Of a DNA stretch of 64,000 nt, positions 1 to 8,033 are shown piece after piece. The DNA is from Xanthobacteraceae bacterium (GTDB lineage Bacteria; Pseudomonadota; Alphaproteobacteria; Rhizobiales; Xanthobacteraceae), in the NCBI GenBank assembly GCA_029266425.1, contig JAQSWY010000034.1:50837-114836 (forward strand), in the 5' to 3' direction. Each line of letters begins with the position of its first letter. Position 1 is the first letter of the stretch. The notes under the pieces were generated by a model that did not search any database, was not told the origin of the DNA, and saw nothing but the letters and a program-made list of their open reading frames with translations. The position numbers and the translations under genes were made by a program.

Positions 1-49
1 CCGCTATCGCGCCCGTTGAACCGAGCATCCACAAACAACGAGGCGTGCC

Positions 50-505
50 ATGGACGATCGCGAGCGGCGTATCCGCGAGAAGGCCTTCCAGCTCTGGCTG
101 GAAGAGGGTCAGCCGGAAGGCCAGCAGGATCGGCACTGGGAACTCGCCAGCGAACTGGTGGCGATCGAGGACAGCCAGATGGACGCCACCACTCCGGTGG
201 CTGAAGCGAAGGCGGGCGAACCGGTCGAGCCGATCGAGGCGCTGGAGAATACCGGCGAATATCCGACCACGACCGATCAGGGCGAGATGGAGATCCCGCA
301 TCATCCCGAAGATCGTACTTCTGCGATCGATGCGGCCGGCGACAACGAACCGGTGAGCGAGATCGAGACCATCCGCCGGACCCTGGAGGTGCCGAAGCAG
401 CGCCGCGGGGCGGGTTCGCCGCAAGGCGATCCCCATGGCGCGATGGCCGGCACTCGTGCATCGTCGGGTGACGGTGCGCCGACCGCGGGGCCTGGACGGC
501 GATGA
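50..505 (+). CDS. DUF2934 domain protein
   Basis: Small acidic cytosolic protein of 151 residues. The first ~45 residues carry the DUF2934 signature: IRxxAFxLWxxEGxPEGxxxxHW, here IREKAFQLWLEEGQPEG followed by DRHWELA. The rest is low-complexity and acidic, then Gly/Pro/Arg-rich, and looks disordered. DUF2934 proteins are common in rhizobia and have no known biochemical role; they often sit beside stress genes. The stop overlaps the start of the next gene by ATGA, so the two are probably translationally coupled. A second DUF2934 gene lies at 52568-52813. Confidence 0.75.
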   Translation: MDDRERRIREKAFQLWLEEGQPEGQQDRHWELASELVAIEDSQMDATTPVAEAKAGEPVEPIEALENTGEYPTTTDQGEMEIPHHPEDRTSAIDAAGDNEPVSEIETIRRTLEVPKQRRGAGSPQGDPHGAMAGTRASSGDGAPTAGPGRR

Positions 506-945
506 AGAACGCGTCGATCTGGAAACGCTATGCCTATGGCTGGGTCACGCTCGGCTTCTTCCTGATCACGCTCGCCGGGCACTGGATCTTCGGCTGGTTC
601 GCCTATGTCGATCAGCAGGTACAGCACGGCGCGCCGATCGTCGTCTCCAACTATACGGTCGAGATGCTGCGCGACACGCTGGAGAACTGGCAGTCCGAAT
701 TCCTGCAATTGCTCTGGCAGATCGGAGGGCTCGCCTTCCTGCTCTATGTCGGCTCGCCGCAATCCAAGGAAGGCGACGACCGCATGGAAGCGAAGCTCGA
801 TGCCATCCTCTCTGCCGTCGATCCGAAGAACGCCGATTGTCTCATCGATGAGATCGATCACGAATATGCCGGCCGCCATACCGACCAGCGCTGGATGAGA
901 CTGGCGCGCGAAGGCGGCAGGGGGCAAGGCGGCTCGTCGAGCTGA
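502..945 (+). CDS. DUF6766-like inner-membrane protein
   Basis: 147 residues with two predicted membrane segments (about 12-34 and 73-92). Between them is a conserved-looking segment ENWQSEFLQLLWQ, and just after the second helix comes VGSPQSKEGDDR. I recognise this pattern from the DUF6766 membrane family, whose function is unknown. The C-terminal third is soluble and ends Gly/Ser-rich. It overlaps the DUF2934 gene by 4 bases, so both are likely one two-gene operon. The family assignment is from memory of the motif and was not searched. Confidence 0.7.
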   Translation: MKNASIWKRYAYGWVTLGFFLITLAGHWIFGWFAYVDQQVQHGAPIVVSNYTVEMLRDTLENWQSEFLQLLWQIGGLAFLLYVGSPQSKEGDDRMEAKLDAILSAVDPKNADCLIDEIDHEYAGRHTDQRWMRLAREGGRGQGGSSS

Positions 946-1062
946 AGGCACGGCGAGTTCGGCGAGACGGCCCTGTCGATGCGCATCGAACAGCTTCCGA
1001 TGACGCGCGTCAGGAGATCGCGGGTCTCGGGCTGCAATCGTCGCGGATGGCCGCGAAGCGCG

Positions 1063-1338
1063 TCATGCGGCTTGCGGCCTTCCGACGTCGCTGTTGGCGC
1101 GGATTTCGACCTCGATCTCGAGGGTCGACATCGGCGCTCCGCGATCAAGGCGGACCCTCACGCTGTCGCGATCGCACGGCACGCGCTTGGCGACAGCCGC
1201 CAGGATGTCCTCCCTGAGACTGGATAGGAGGTCGTCACCGCCCAGAACCTGTCGCTCATGGGACAGCAGGATCTGCAGCCGCTCCCGCGCCTCCGGCGCG
1301 CTGTTGCCGGTGGAAAATAGCCTTTTCCAGAGTGTCAT
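1063..1338 (-). CDS. minE: Cell division topological specificity factor MinE
   Basis: 91 residues, the usual MinE length. It has an N-terminal membrane-targeting and MinD-binding helix (WKRLFS, then ARERLQILLSHERQ) and a C-terminal dimerisation domain (LREDILAAVAKRV, LEIEVEI). MinE stimulates MinD ATPase at the membrane and drives the polar oscillation that confines MinC activity to the poles. The start overlaps the minD stop by four bases (ATGA), which fixes it as the third gene of minCDE. Confidence 0.95.
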   Translation of the reverse strand: MTLWKRLFSTGNSAPEARERLQILLSHERQVLGGDDLLSSLREDILAAVAKRVPCDRDSVRVRLDRGAPMSTLEIEVEIRANSDVGRPQAA

Positions 1339-2150
1339 GCCGCCCTCCTGAGGAATTTGCCGAACAGGCCCATGCGCGGCTTCGTCGGCACTTCCACCGC
1401 CAGATTTTCGCCCTTGAGGCGCCGGGCGGCGTCCATATAGGCCCGGGCCGGCGCGCTCGTCGGATCGGCGAGGGAAACCGGAACGCCGAGATTGGAGGCT
1501 CTCAGCACGTCGGTGCTCTCGGGAACGATGCCGAGCAGCGGGAGCGAGAGAATCTCCAGCACGTCTTCGGTCTTCAGCATGTCGCCGCGTGCCGCGCGCA
1601 CCGGGTCGTAGCGCGTCAGCAGCAGGCGCTTGTCGACCGTCTCGCCGCGGATTGCCTTCAAGGTCTTGGCGTCGAGGAGGCCGACGATGCGGTCGCTGTC
1701 GCGGACCGAGGAGACTTCGGGATTCGTGACGACCACGGCGATATCGGCGTGGCGCATGGCGAGAGTCGCGCCCCGCTCAATGCCCGCCGGACTGTCGCAG
1801 ATCACCCAGTCGAAGGTGCTCGCCAGCTCGGCGATCACCTTGTCGACGCCTTCCTCGGTCAGGGCATCCTTGTCGCGCGTCTGTGATGCCGGCAGGAGGA
1901 ACAGGGTTTCCACCCGTTTGTCCCGGATCAACGCCTGCGAAAGCCGGGCGTCGCCCTGAACGACGTTCACGAAGTCGAAGACGACGCGCCGTTCCGCTCC
2001 CATGACGAGGTCGAGGTTGCGAAGGCCGACGTCGAAATCGACGACGGCCACGCGATCGCCCGTACGCGCCAGCGCCGCGCCGAGGGCCGCGGTCGTTGTG
2101 GTCTTGCCGACTCCACCCTTCCCCGATGTGACCGTGATGATCTTAGCCAT
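1335..2150 (-). CDS. minD: Septum site-determining ATPase MinD
   Basis: 271 residues, typical of MinD. The deviant Walker A motif GKGGVGKTTTT is at residues ~10-20, switch II is DSPAGIE, and the C-terminal amphipathic membrane-targeting helix is MGLFGKFLRRAA. MinD binds ATP, dimerises on the inner membrane and recruits MinC; MinE releases it. It lies 14 bases downstream of minC and overlaps minE, so the operon is minC-minD-minE. Confidence 0.97.
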   Translation of the reverse strand: MAKIITVTSGKGGVGKTTTTAALGAALARTGDRVAVVDFDVGLRNLDLVMGAERRVVFDFVNVVQGDARLSQALIRDKRVETLFLLPASQTRDKDALTEEGVDKVIAELASTFDWVICDSPAGIERGATLAMRHADIAVVVTNPEVSSVRDSDRIVGLLDAKTLKAIRGETVDKRLLLTRYDPVRAARGDMLKTEDVLEILSLPLLGIVPESTDVLRASNLGVPVSLADPTSAPARAYMDAARRLKGENLAVEVPTKPRMGLFGKFLRRAA

Positions 2151-2164
2151 GCCAGGTCTCGCTC

Positions 2165-2863
2165 CTAAAGTGCGCCAAAGCGCAACGCGTCATTGTTGAT
2201 CCAGACCCGGACGGCCTGGCTTCGGAGGCTCTGATCGAGGTCTTCCGCCGTCATGTAGGCGCCGTCGATGGCGATCAATTCCGCTTCCATCCTGCTGCAG
2301 AAGATCTGCGCCTTCGAGCCGATCGTCGCACCGGCGATCGCCCGCCCGCAGAGGGCGCCATAGACGTGGATCGAACCGCCGGCGATGACTTCCGCTCCCG
2401 ACGCAACCGATCCCACGATGGTGACGTCGCCTTCCAGGCAGATGATCGACTGCCCCGATCTCACTCTCTGCTCGATCAGCATGTTAGCCGGTTCAGCAGG
2501 CCTGCTCGGCTCGGCGGGAACAGGTGTTGCGTCGGCGATGGCGAGGGTCGTGTCGCGACCGCCGCGCAGCAATGGCGGCATGCTCGCATCGACCATGCTG
2601 GGGCGGACCCCTTCCAGCCCGACGAGGCGCACGCCCCGCTGCGCGAGTTCGCCGATCCAGCACTGCACTTCGAGCTTGCTGGCTGCGGTCCCCGCCATGT
2701 CGAGGACCACCGTGCGCCCGGTGAAGAACCCGGGCGAGCGCTGCATCCACACGTCGAAATCCGCGAACCATTGCTGCGGGGATGCGTCAGCCACGAGCGT
2801 CATCGCGACAAACGAGCGACCACGGAAGCGAATGGATGGACCGGACCGGCCGACAGCGTTCAC
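2165..2863 (-). CDS. minC: Septum site-determining protein MinC
   Basis: 232 residues, starting at a GTG preceded by AAGGAG about 8 bases upstream. The N-terminal half corresponds to MinC_N. The C-terminal half is the beta-helical MinC_C, seen as repeated hydrophobic turns (ICLEGDVTIVGSVASGAEVI, IHVYGALCGRAIAG, AQIFCSRMEAELIAI). MinC inhibits FtsZ polymerisation and is positioned by MinD. It is the first gene of minCDE. The 45-60 bases upstream hold a CtrA-type box, annotated separately. Confidence 0.95.
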   Translation of the reverse strand: MNAVGRSGPSIRFRGRSFVAMTLVADASPQQWFADFDVWMQRSPGFFTGRTVVLDMAGTAASKLEVQCWIGELAQRGVRLVGLEGVRPSMVDASMPPLLRGGRDTTLAIADATPVPAEPSRPAEPANMLIEQRVRSGQSIICLEGDVTIVGSVASGAEVIAGGSIHVYGALCGRAIAGATIGSKAQIFCSRMEAELIAIDGAYMTAEDLDQSLRSQAVRVWINNDALRFGAL

Positions 2864-2895
2864 CGTTCGAATCTCCTTACAGTAAGAAGAAATTT

Positions 2896-2922
2896 GGTTA
2901 ATCTTGGTTAACGGCCGGTTAA
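2896..2922 (-). promoter_or_regulatory. Candidate CtrA binding site upstream of minCDE
   Basis: Three GGTTAA direct repeats start at 2896, 2906 and 2917, spaced 10 and 11 bases. Read on the minus strand, 2922-2907 gives TTAA-N7-TTAAC, an exact match to the published CtrA consensus, 45-59 bases upstream of the minC GTG. The rest of the 294-base minC/DUF4255 gap shows no gene. CtrA control of min genes is known in Sinorhizobium; binding here is inferred from the match. Confidence 0.6.
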
Positions 2923-3157
2923 GATGCGGTCACGATTGACGAAGTTCGCCGCTCGGAAGTGTCGTGCATCGGCTGCACAACCTGCGGTGCTCCCTAATGC
3001 GATCCGCGCGCCAAGCGATCCTGCGGGTCGCGGGATATGATCCGGCTCTCTCTCGGGGGGACGCGAAGGCGGGTGCAGGAGAGCCTGTATTCGATCCCAC
3101 ATGCGGTATTAGACTTCGATGTCGTTGCCCGCCATCGGGCGCAGCCGGAGGTGCCGC

Positions 3158-3730
3158 ATGTTCATCGAATTTGCTTCCGTGACGTCGGCCTTGCGCGGGC
3201 TGCTGCGCGACGGGCTCGGCGATGATGTCGTGCTATCGAGCCGGCCGATCGACGAATTGCTCAGCCAGCCGGCCGGGCGGAACACGCTCAATGTGCTGCT
3301 GCTGTCGACATCGCCGATACGCCATTCCGCATCCCTGCCGTCGCTTGCCGGAGGCGGCCGCATCCAGCGACCCTCGCCGACCTTCGAGCTGCTCTATCTG
3401 GTGACCGCGCTCGGCACCGAGGATCTGATGGCCGAGGCGCTGCTGGAGCACGCGGCCCGGCGGTTCGACGAGTTCGCCACCCTGACGTCTGCCCGCGGTC
3501 GCCTGTGCCTCGCTGCCGATGGCGCTTCGCTGATCGGAACCGAGCGGGCGGATTGGGTGGCGCAGGACGGGCGGCTGAACATCACGCCCTTTGCCGCCGA
3601 CCTGCCGACCTGGCTCAGCGTCTGGTCGACGCTGCGGGCCAGCTGGCGCCTGTCGGCGATGTACACGGTTGCACCCGTCGCGTTGGTGCCGAACGACACG
3701 ACCCCGCCCGTGCTCGACCATCTGGCCTGA
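3158..3730 (+). CDS. DUF4255 (Pvc16-type) family protein, orphan
   Basis: 190 residues from the ATG at 3158, which has GGAG 7 bases upstream. The layout fits DUF4255/Pvc16_N: an N-terminal helix with a beta strand (TLNVLLLS), then a Pro-rich loop followed by ELLYLVTALG, a helix LMAEALLEHAARRF, and a C-terminal stretch LPTWLSVWSTL ... SAMYTVAPVAL. In contractile injection systems this protein caps the tail tube. No sheath, tube, baseplate or AAA ATPase gene is in the window, so a role here is unknown. It ends 4 bases before the antiporter start. Confidence 0.55.
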   Translation: MFIEFASVTSALRGLLRDGLGDDVVLSSRPIDELLSQPAGRNTLNVLLLSTSPIRHSASLPSLAGGGRIQRPSPTFELLYLVTALGTEDLMAEALLEHAARRFDEFATLTSARGRLCLAADGASLIGTERADWVAQDGRLNITPFAADLPTWLSVWSTLRASWRLSAMYTVAPVALVPNDTTPPVLDHLA

Positions 3731-3734
3731 CGCA

Positions 3735-5276
3735 ATGGCGCTGTTCGAGAGCATGCTGGTGCTGGTGGCGCTGGCCATCATGCTGCTGCAGGTCTCGCGA
3801 CGCCTGTCGATCCCTTATCCGACCATGCTGGCACTGGCCGGCGCCGTCGTCGCGGCGCTGCCCTTCGCGCCGGATATCGCGATCGAGCCGGAGTTCATGC
3901 TGGCGCTGTTCGTCGCCCCGGCGCTGCTCGACGCCGGCTACGACTTCCCGCCGCGGGCAGTGCTGCGGAACTGGCTGCCGCTGCTCGCGCTCGCGGCGGC
4001 TGCCGTGCTGCTCACCACGGCAGCCGTCGCCTTCGTCGGCGTTGCGCTCGCCGGCCTGCCGCTTGCCGCAGCGATCGCGCTCGGCGCCATCGTGGCGCCG
4101 CCCGACGCGGCTGCCGCCACCGCCATGCTCGCCCGGTTCTCGCTGCCGCGCCGCACCGTCACCGTGCTGAAGGGCGAGAGCCTGCTCAATGACGCCGTTG
4201 CGCTGCTGATCTTCAGCGCCGCGGTGGGCGCGGCAGGGGCCTCCCAATCGCACGACGGCCTGGTGCGCGAGATTGCGCTGGCGGTGCCGGGCGGCGTGCT
4301 GTTCGGCCTTGCTGCGGGCGCGGCATACCTCACGGTGTATCCGCTTCTCGCAGGGACGCTGGGCGCCACGATCTTCAGCTTCGTCACCACCTTCGGCGTC
4401 TGGATCATCGCCGAACGGCTGCACCTGTCCGCGATCCTTGCGGTGGTCGCCTTGGCCATGACCATTGCCCGCTACATACCGGAACGGCAGTCGGCGCGGG
4501 AGCGGGTGCATGCCTATGCGGTGTGGGAGGCCGTGGTCTTCCTGCTCAATGTGCTCGCCTTCCTGCTGATGGGATTGCAGGCGCGCGCCATCGTCACCCG
4601 GCTCGATCCGGGCCAGCTCGGCCGCGCGCTGGGCTTCGCCGCGCTCGTCCTCGCCGTGGTCATACTGGTCCGCATCGCCTGGGTGATGCTGTACAACCGC
4701 GCCATCAACCTGCTCTTCAGGCTGCTGGACAAACCGGACGCGCCGACCCTGGCGCAGGGGCTGATCGTCTCCTGGTGCGGCATGCGGGGACTGGTGACGC
4801 TGGCGACCGCACTGGCTTTGCCCTTCGACTTCCCGGGCCGCGACCTGATCGTGCTGAGCGCGCTGGCTGTCGTCCTCGGCACGCTCGTCCTGCAAGGCCT
4901 GACGCTGGGGCCGCTCATAAGGGCGCTGCGGTTCCCGCCGGACCGGTCGTTCGATGCGGAGCTGGCGTCCTCGCGGGTGAAGCTGCTCGATGCCGCCATT
5001 GCCGGTCTCGATGGACGGAACGATGACGCCGCCGTGCAGCAGCGCGACGTCTATGCGGCCGATCGTGCCCTTGCGCTGAAGGGCAAGGATCCGCGCACGG
5101 TGGCCGCGGTCGACGATGCCCGGCGCCGGAGCATCGCGGTGAAGCGAACGGAGCTCGCCCGGATGCGTCGCCGCGGCGAGATCGAGGACGATGTCTTCCA
5201 CATTCTGGAGCAGGAGCTGGATTGGGCGGAGCTCGCCGTCGCGACGCCTGAAGATCGCGAGATTGTCGAGTCTTAG
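3735..5276 (+). CDS. CPA1-type sodium/proton antiporter
   Basis: 513 residues with 11-13 predicted membrane segments over residues ~1-400. The family motif GAIVAPPDAAAATA includes the ion-binding acidic residue of the Na_H_Exchanger core, followed by KGESLLNDAVALLIF. A conserved CGMRGLVTLATALALP lies near residue 350. A charged cytosolic tail of ~110 residues follows, probably regulatory. It exchanges Na+ or K+ for H+ across the inner membrane. The ATG at 3735 is 4 bases after the DUF4255 stop, suggesting co-transcription. Substrate cannot be read from sequence. Confidence 0.88.
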   Translation: MALFESMLVLVALAIMLLQVSRRLSIPYPTMLALAGAVVAALPFAPDIAIEPEFMLALFVAPALLDAGYDFPPRAVLRNWLPLLALAAAAVLLTTAAVAFVGVALAGLPLAAAIALGAIVAPPDAAAATAMLARFSLPRRTVTVLKGESLLNDAVALLIFSAAVGAAGASQSHDGLVREIALAVPGGVLFGLAAGAAYLTVYPLLAGTLGATIFSFVTTFGVWIIAERLHLSAILAVVALAMTIARYIPERQSARERVHAYAVWEAVVFLLNVLAFLLMGLQARAIVTRLDPGQLGRALGFAALVLAVVILVRIAWVMLYNRAINLLFRLLDKPDAPTLAQGLIVSWCGMRGLVTLATALALPFDFPGRDLIVLSALAVVLGTLVLQGLTLGPLIRALRFPPDRSFDAELASSRVKLLDAAIAGLDGRNDDAAVQQRDVYAADRALALKGKDPRTVAAVDDARRRSIAVKRTELARMRRRGEIEDDVFHILEQELDWAELAVATPEDREIVES

Positions 5277-5404
5277 GGTCTGCTCAGTTGGAATGAAGGT
5301 GTTGTAATTTCACTTGGTTATGATGTCTTCCTGATGTGAGCGGCATTCCATTCCCTTGGAAGATTCCGCGGGCATCTTCCGTACACACGAGGGCCGCAAA
5401 TTGC

Positions 5405-5427
5405 ATATTTCAATTATCTTGAAATAT
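5405..5427. promoter_or_regulatory. Inverted repeat, candidate operator of the ArsR-type regulator
   Basis: A perfect 9-base dyad with a 5-base spacer (ATATTTCAA-N5-TTGAAATAT), 26 bases upstream of the ATG at 5453, in an AT-rich patch between the antiporter and the regulator. ArsR-family dimers bind such dyads, and the position fits autorepression of the regulator-reductase pair. Binding is inferred. Confidence 0.5.
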
Positions 5428-5452
5428 TGAAAAACTGCGTTAGTGTTGCGGC

Positions 5453-5761
5453 ATGGTTCGTTCCCATCACCACCCCTCGATCGATGATCTGACGCTCGAT
5501 GGCGTACTTCACGCGCTGTCGGACCCGACCCGGCGCGACATTGTCGTGAAGCTGCTGGCGGACGGTCCCATGAATTGCGGCGACGCCTGCAAGACGCTGC
5601 CGCCGTCCACCGTGCATCACCATCACCGCATCCTGAGGGAGGCCGGGCTCATCCGCTCGGAGCGGAAGGGAGTCGAAGTCGTCAACAGCGTCCGCCGGGG
5701 CGACGTCGATCATCGCTTCCCGGGACTACTCGACGCCATACTCGGCCAGCACAGCCCATAG
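5453..5761 (+). CDS. ArsR-family winged-helix transcriptional regulator
   Basis: 102 residues. It begins with LDGVLHALSDPTRRDIVVKLLADG, the hallmark first helices of ArsR/SmtB-type repressors, then a recognition helix (PPSTVHHHHRILREAGLI) and a wing (SERKGVEVVNSVRR). The cysteines seen (CGDAC) are spaced unlike the ELCVCDL metal site, so the ligand is probably not arsenic; a redox or organic signal is possible. It lies 11 bases before an aldo/keto reductase, its likely target. A dyad sits just upstream. Confidence 0.85.
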   Translation: MVRSHHHPSIDDLTLDGVLHALSDPTRRDIVVKLLADGPMNCGDACKTLPPSTVHHHHRILREAGLIRSERKGVEVVNSVRRGDVDHRFPGLLDAILGQHSP

Positions 5762-5772
5762 AGAGAGCTTCA

Positions 5773-6804
5773 ATGGATTATCGGCTACTCGGACGTTCAG
5801 GCCTCAAGGTGCCCGCGCTCAGCTTCGGTGCGGCCACTTTCGGTGGCACCAATGAATTCTTCCAGCGCTGGGGGCAGACCGACGTCGCGGAGGCGACCCG
5901 CATGGTCGATCTCTGCCTCGACGCCGGGGTGAATTTCTTCGACACCGCGGATGTCTATTCCCAAGGCGCTTCGGAGGAGATCCTCGGCCAGGCGCTGAAG
6001 GGCCGGCGCGACAAGGTATTGATCTCGACCAAGTCGACCTTCGCGATGGGGGAGGGTGTCAACGACATCGGCTCCTCGCGCCATCATATCATGCGGGCCT
6101 GCGAGGCGAGCCTGAAGCGGCTCGGCACCGATCATATCGATCTTTACTTCATGCACGGCTTCGACGCGCTGACGCCGGTCGAGGAGACACTGCGTGCGCT
6201 CGACGATCTCGTATCGAGCGGCAAGATCTCCTACATCGGCGCCTCGAACTTCTCCGGCTGGCATCTGATGAAATCGCTGGCGACGTCGGAGAAATACGGT
6301 CTCGCCCGCTACGTCGTCTATCAGGGCTATTATTCGCTTATCGGGCGCGACTATGAGTGGGAGCTGATGCCGCTCGGCGTCGATCAGGGCGTCGGGCTGA
6401 TGGTGTGGAGCCCGCTCGGTTGGGGCCGGCTCACCGGCAAGATCCGCCGCGGCCAGGCACCAAGCAGCGGGCGCATCGCCTCCGGCGGCGACGAGCGTGG
6501 GCCGATCGTCGACGACGAACATCTGTACAAGGTGGTCGATGCGCTTGACGAGGTGGCGCAGGAGGTCGGCAAGAGCGTGCCGCAAGTGGCGCTGAACTGG
6601 CTGCTGCAGCGCCCGACGGTCGCCAATATCGTCATCGGTGCCCGCAACGAGGAACAGCTCAAGCAGAATCTCGGCGCCGTAGGCTGGTCGCTCACTACCG
6701 GGCAGGTGGCTCGGCTCGATGCCGCAAGCCAGCAGATGCCGGCCTATCCCTATTGGCACCAGCGGACGTTCGACGACCGGAATCCCAAGCCCACCACCTG
6801 GTAG
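5773..6804 (+). CDS. Aldo/keto reductase
   Basis: 343 residues, cytosolic NADPH-dependent oxidoreductase of the Kv-beta/YajO-like branch. Catalytic residues are visible: Asp and Tyr in FDTADVYSQGASEEILGQAL, Lys in KVLISTKS and His in LYFMHGFD. C-terminal cofactor-binding residues lie in NIVIGARNEEQL. The start at 5773 (MDYRLLGRSGLKVPAL) matches the family N-terminus and follows GAGAGAGC. It reduces aldehydes or ketones; the substrate is unknown. Expression is probably controlled by the preceding ArsR-type gene. Confidence 0.9.
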   Translation: MDYRLLGRSGLKVPALSFGAATFGGTNEFFQRWGQTDVAEATRMVDLCLDAGVNFFDTADVYSQGASEEILGQALKGRRDKVLISTKSTFAMGEGVNDIGSSRHHIMRACEASLKRLGTDHIDLYFMHGFDALTPVEETLRALDDLVSSGKISYIGASNFSGWHLMKSLATSEKYGLARYVVYQGYYSLIGRDYEWELMPLGVDQGVGLMVWSPLGWGRLTGKIRRGQAPSSGRIASGGDERGPIVDDEHLYKVVDALDEVAQEVGKSVPQVALNWLLQRPTVANIVIGARNEEQLKQNLGAVGWSLTTGQVARLDAASQQMPAYPYWHQRTFDDRNPKPTTW

Positions 6805-6814
6805 CTTCATGAGG

Positions 6815-6965
6815 CGTGATGCCGGGCGGCCGGCATCACGTCACGTTCGCGGGAAATGCTCTCGAGCATTTCCCGATCAGATGGAATCATCTGATCGAAG
6901 AGGAATTGCTCCAGCTTATTGAATCTGGAGCACTCATCTGTCGTTCGGATGTTTCCATCCGAACG
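6815..6965. repeat. Array of five consecutive hairpins between convergent genes
   Basis: Five separate inverted repeats, end to end: 6815-6825/6830-6840 (11-bp stem, 4-nt loop), 6851-6861/6864-6874 (11 bp), 6875-6883/6888-6896 (9 bp), 6907-6914/6925-6932 (8 bp) and 6942-6951/6956-6965 (10 bp). They fill the gap between the aldo/keto reductase and ornithine cyclodeaminase 3' ends. No poly-T tract follows, so a simple bidirectional terminator is not obvious. Mosaic palindromic repeats of this kind occur in many rhizobial genomes. Confidence 0.75.
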
Positions 6966-6974
6966 GAAAGGGCT

Positions 6975-8030
6975 CTACGCGGCCGGCTGTGCCGCCTGCG
7001 CCCGCAGCAGCATGCCGAAGAGGTCGCGCGGCTCGTCCGGATCGGCCAACAGGTCGAGCTCGTCATACAGCCTGGTGCGTTCGATCTGCTCGCGCACATA
7101 GCGCAGCGCCGAGAAGTCTTCGATCGCGAAGCCGACCGAATCAAACAAGGTGATCTGTCCGGCGTCGCGGCGGCCCGGCGCCTCGCCGGCTACCACCTGC
7201 CACAATTCGGTAACTGGGTAGTCGGGCGGCAATTGCTGGATCTCGCCCTCGATGCGGGTTTGCGGCGGATACTCGACGAAGATGTCCGAGCGCCGCAGGA
7301 TGTCGGCGTGCAGCTCGGTCTTGCCCGGACTGTCGCCGCCCACCGCGTTGATGTGGATGCCGGCGCCGACCATGTTGTCGGTCAGGATGGTGGCATAGCG
7401 CTTGTCGGCGGTGACCGTGGTGACGATCTCGGCACCGACCAGTGCTTCCTCGGCGGTGGCGCAGATCTCAAAGTCGAAGCCCAGTCCAGCAAGATTGCGC
7501 ACGCATTTCAGGCTGGCGGAGCGATCGATATCGTAGAGCCGCAACCGGTTGACGCCGACCAGCGCCTTGAAGGCGAGCGCCTGGAATTCCGCCTGCGCGC
7601 CATTGCCGATCAGCGCCATCGTCCGCGCGCTCGATGGCGCCAGGTATTTCGCCGCGAGCGCCGAGGTGGCCGCGGTGCGCAGCGCCGTCAGGATCGTCAT
7701 CTCCGACAGCAGCAGCGGATAGCCGTTCGAGACATTGGCGAGGACACCGAACGCGGTCACGGTCTGGCGCCCGTCGCGGGTATTCTTCGGGTGGCCGTTG
7801 ACGTATTTGAAGCCGTAGACGGCGCCGTCGCTGGTCGGCATCAGCTCGATGACGCCCTCCTTGCTGTGCGAGGCGACCCGCGGCGTCTTGTCGAACAGTT
7901 CCCAACGCCGGAAGTCGGCTTCGATGAACCCCGCGAGTTCGATCAGGAAGCGTTCGACGCCGATGGCGAGGATGAGCTTCATCATGTTGTCGACGCTGAC
8001 GAAGGGCACGATGTTGAGCTTGGGCAGCAT
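6975..8030 (-). CDS. Ornithine cyclodeaminase
   Basis: 351 residues, the normal size. It belongs to the ornithine cyclodeaminase/mu-crystallin family, with the Rossmann NAD site IGNGAQAEFQALAF at ~145-160 and the conserved N-terminal substrate region (YGFKYVNGHPKN, LLLSEMTILTALRTAATSAL). It converts L-ornithine to L-proline and ammonia using bound NAD. It starts 3 bases after the arginase stop, so the pair forms an arginine-to-ornithine-to-proline operon, probably controlled by the divergent Lrp-type regulator. Confidence 0.93.
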   Translation of the reverse strand: MLPKLNIVPFVSVDNMMKLILAIGVERFLIELAGFIEADFRRWELFDKTPRVASHSKEGVIELMPTSDGAVYGFKYVNGHPKNTRDGRQTVTAFGVLANVSNGYPLLLSEMTILTALRTAATSALAAKYLAPSSARTMALIGNGAQAEFQALAFKALVGVNRLRLYDIDRSASLKCVRNLAGLGFDFEICATAEEALVGAEIVTTVTADKRYATILTDNMVGAGIHINAVGGDSPGKTELHADILRRSDIFVEYPPQTRIEGEIQQLPPDYPVTELWQVVAGEAPGRRDAGQITLFDSVGFAIEDFSALRYVREQIERTRLYDELDLLADPDEPRDLFGMLLRAQAAQPAA

Positions 8031-8033
8031 GGC

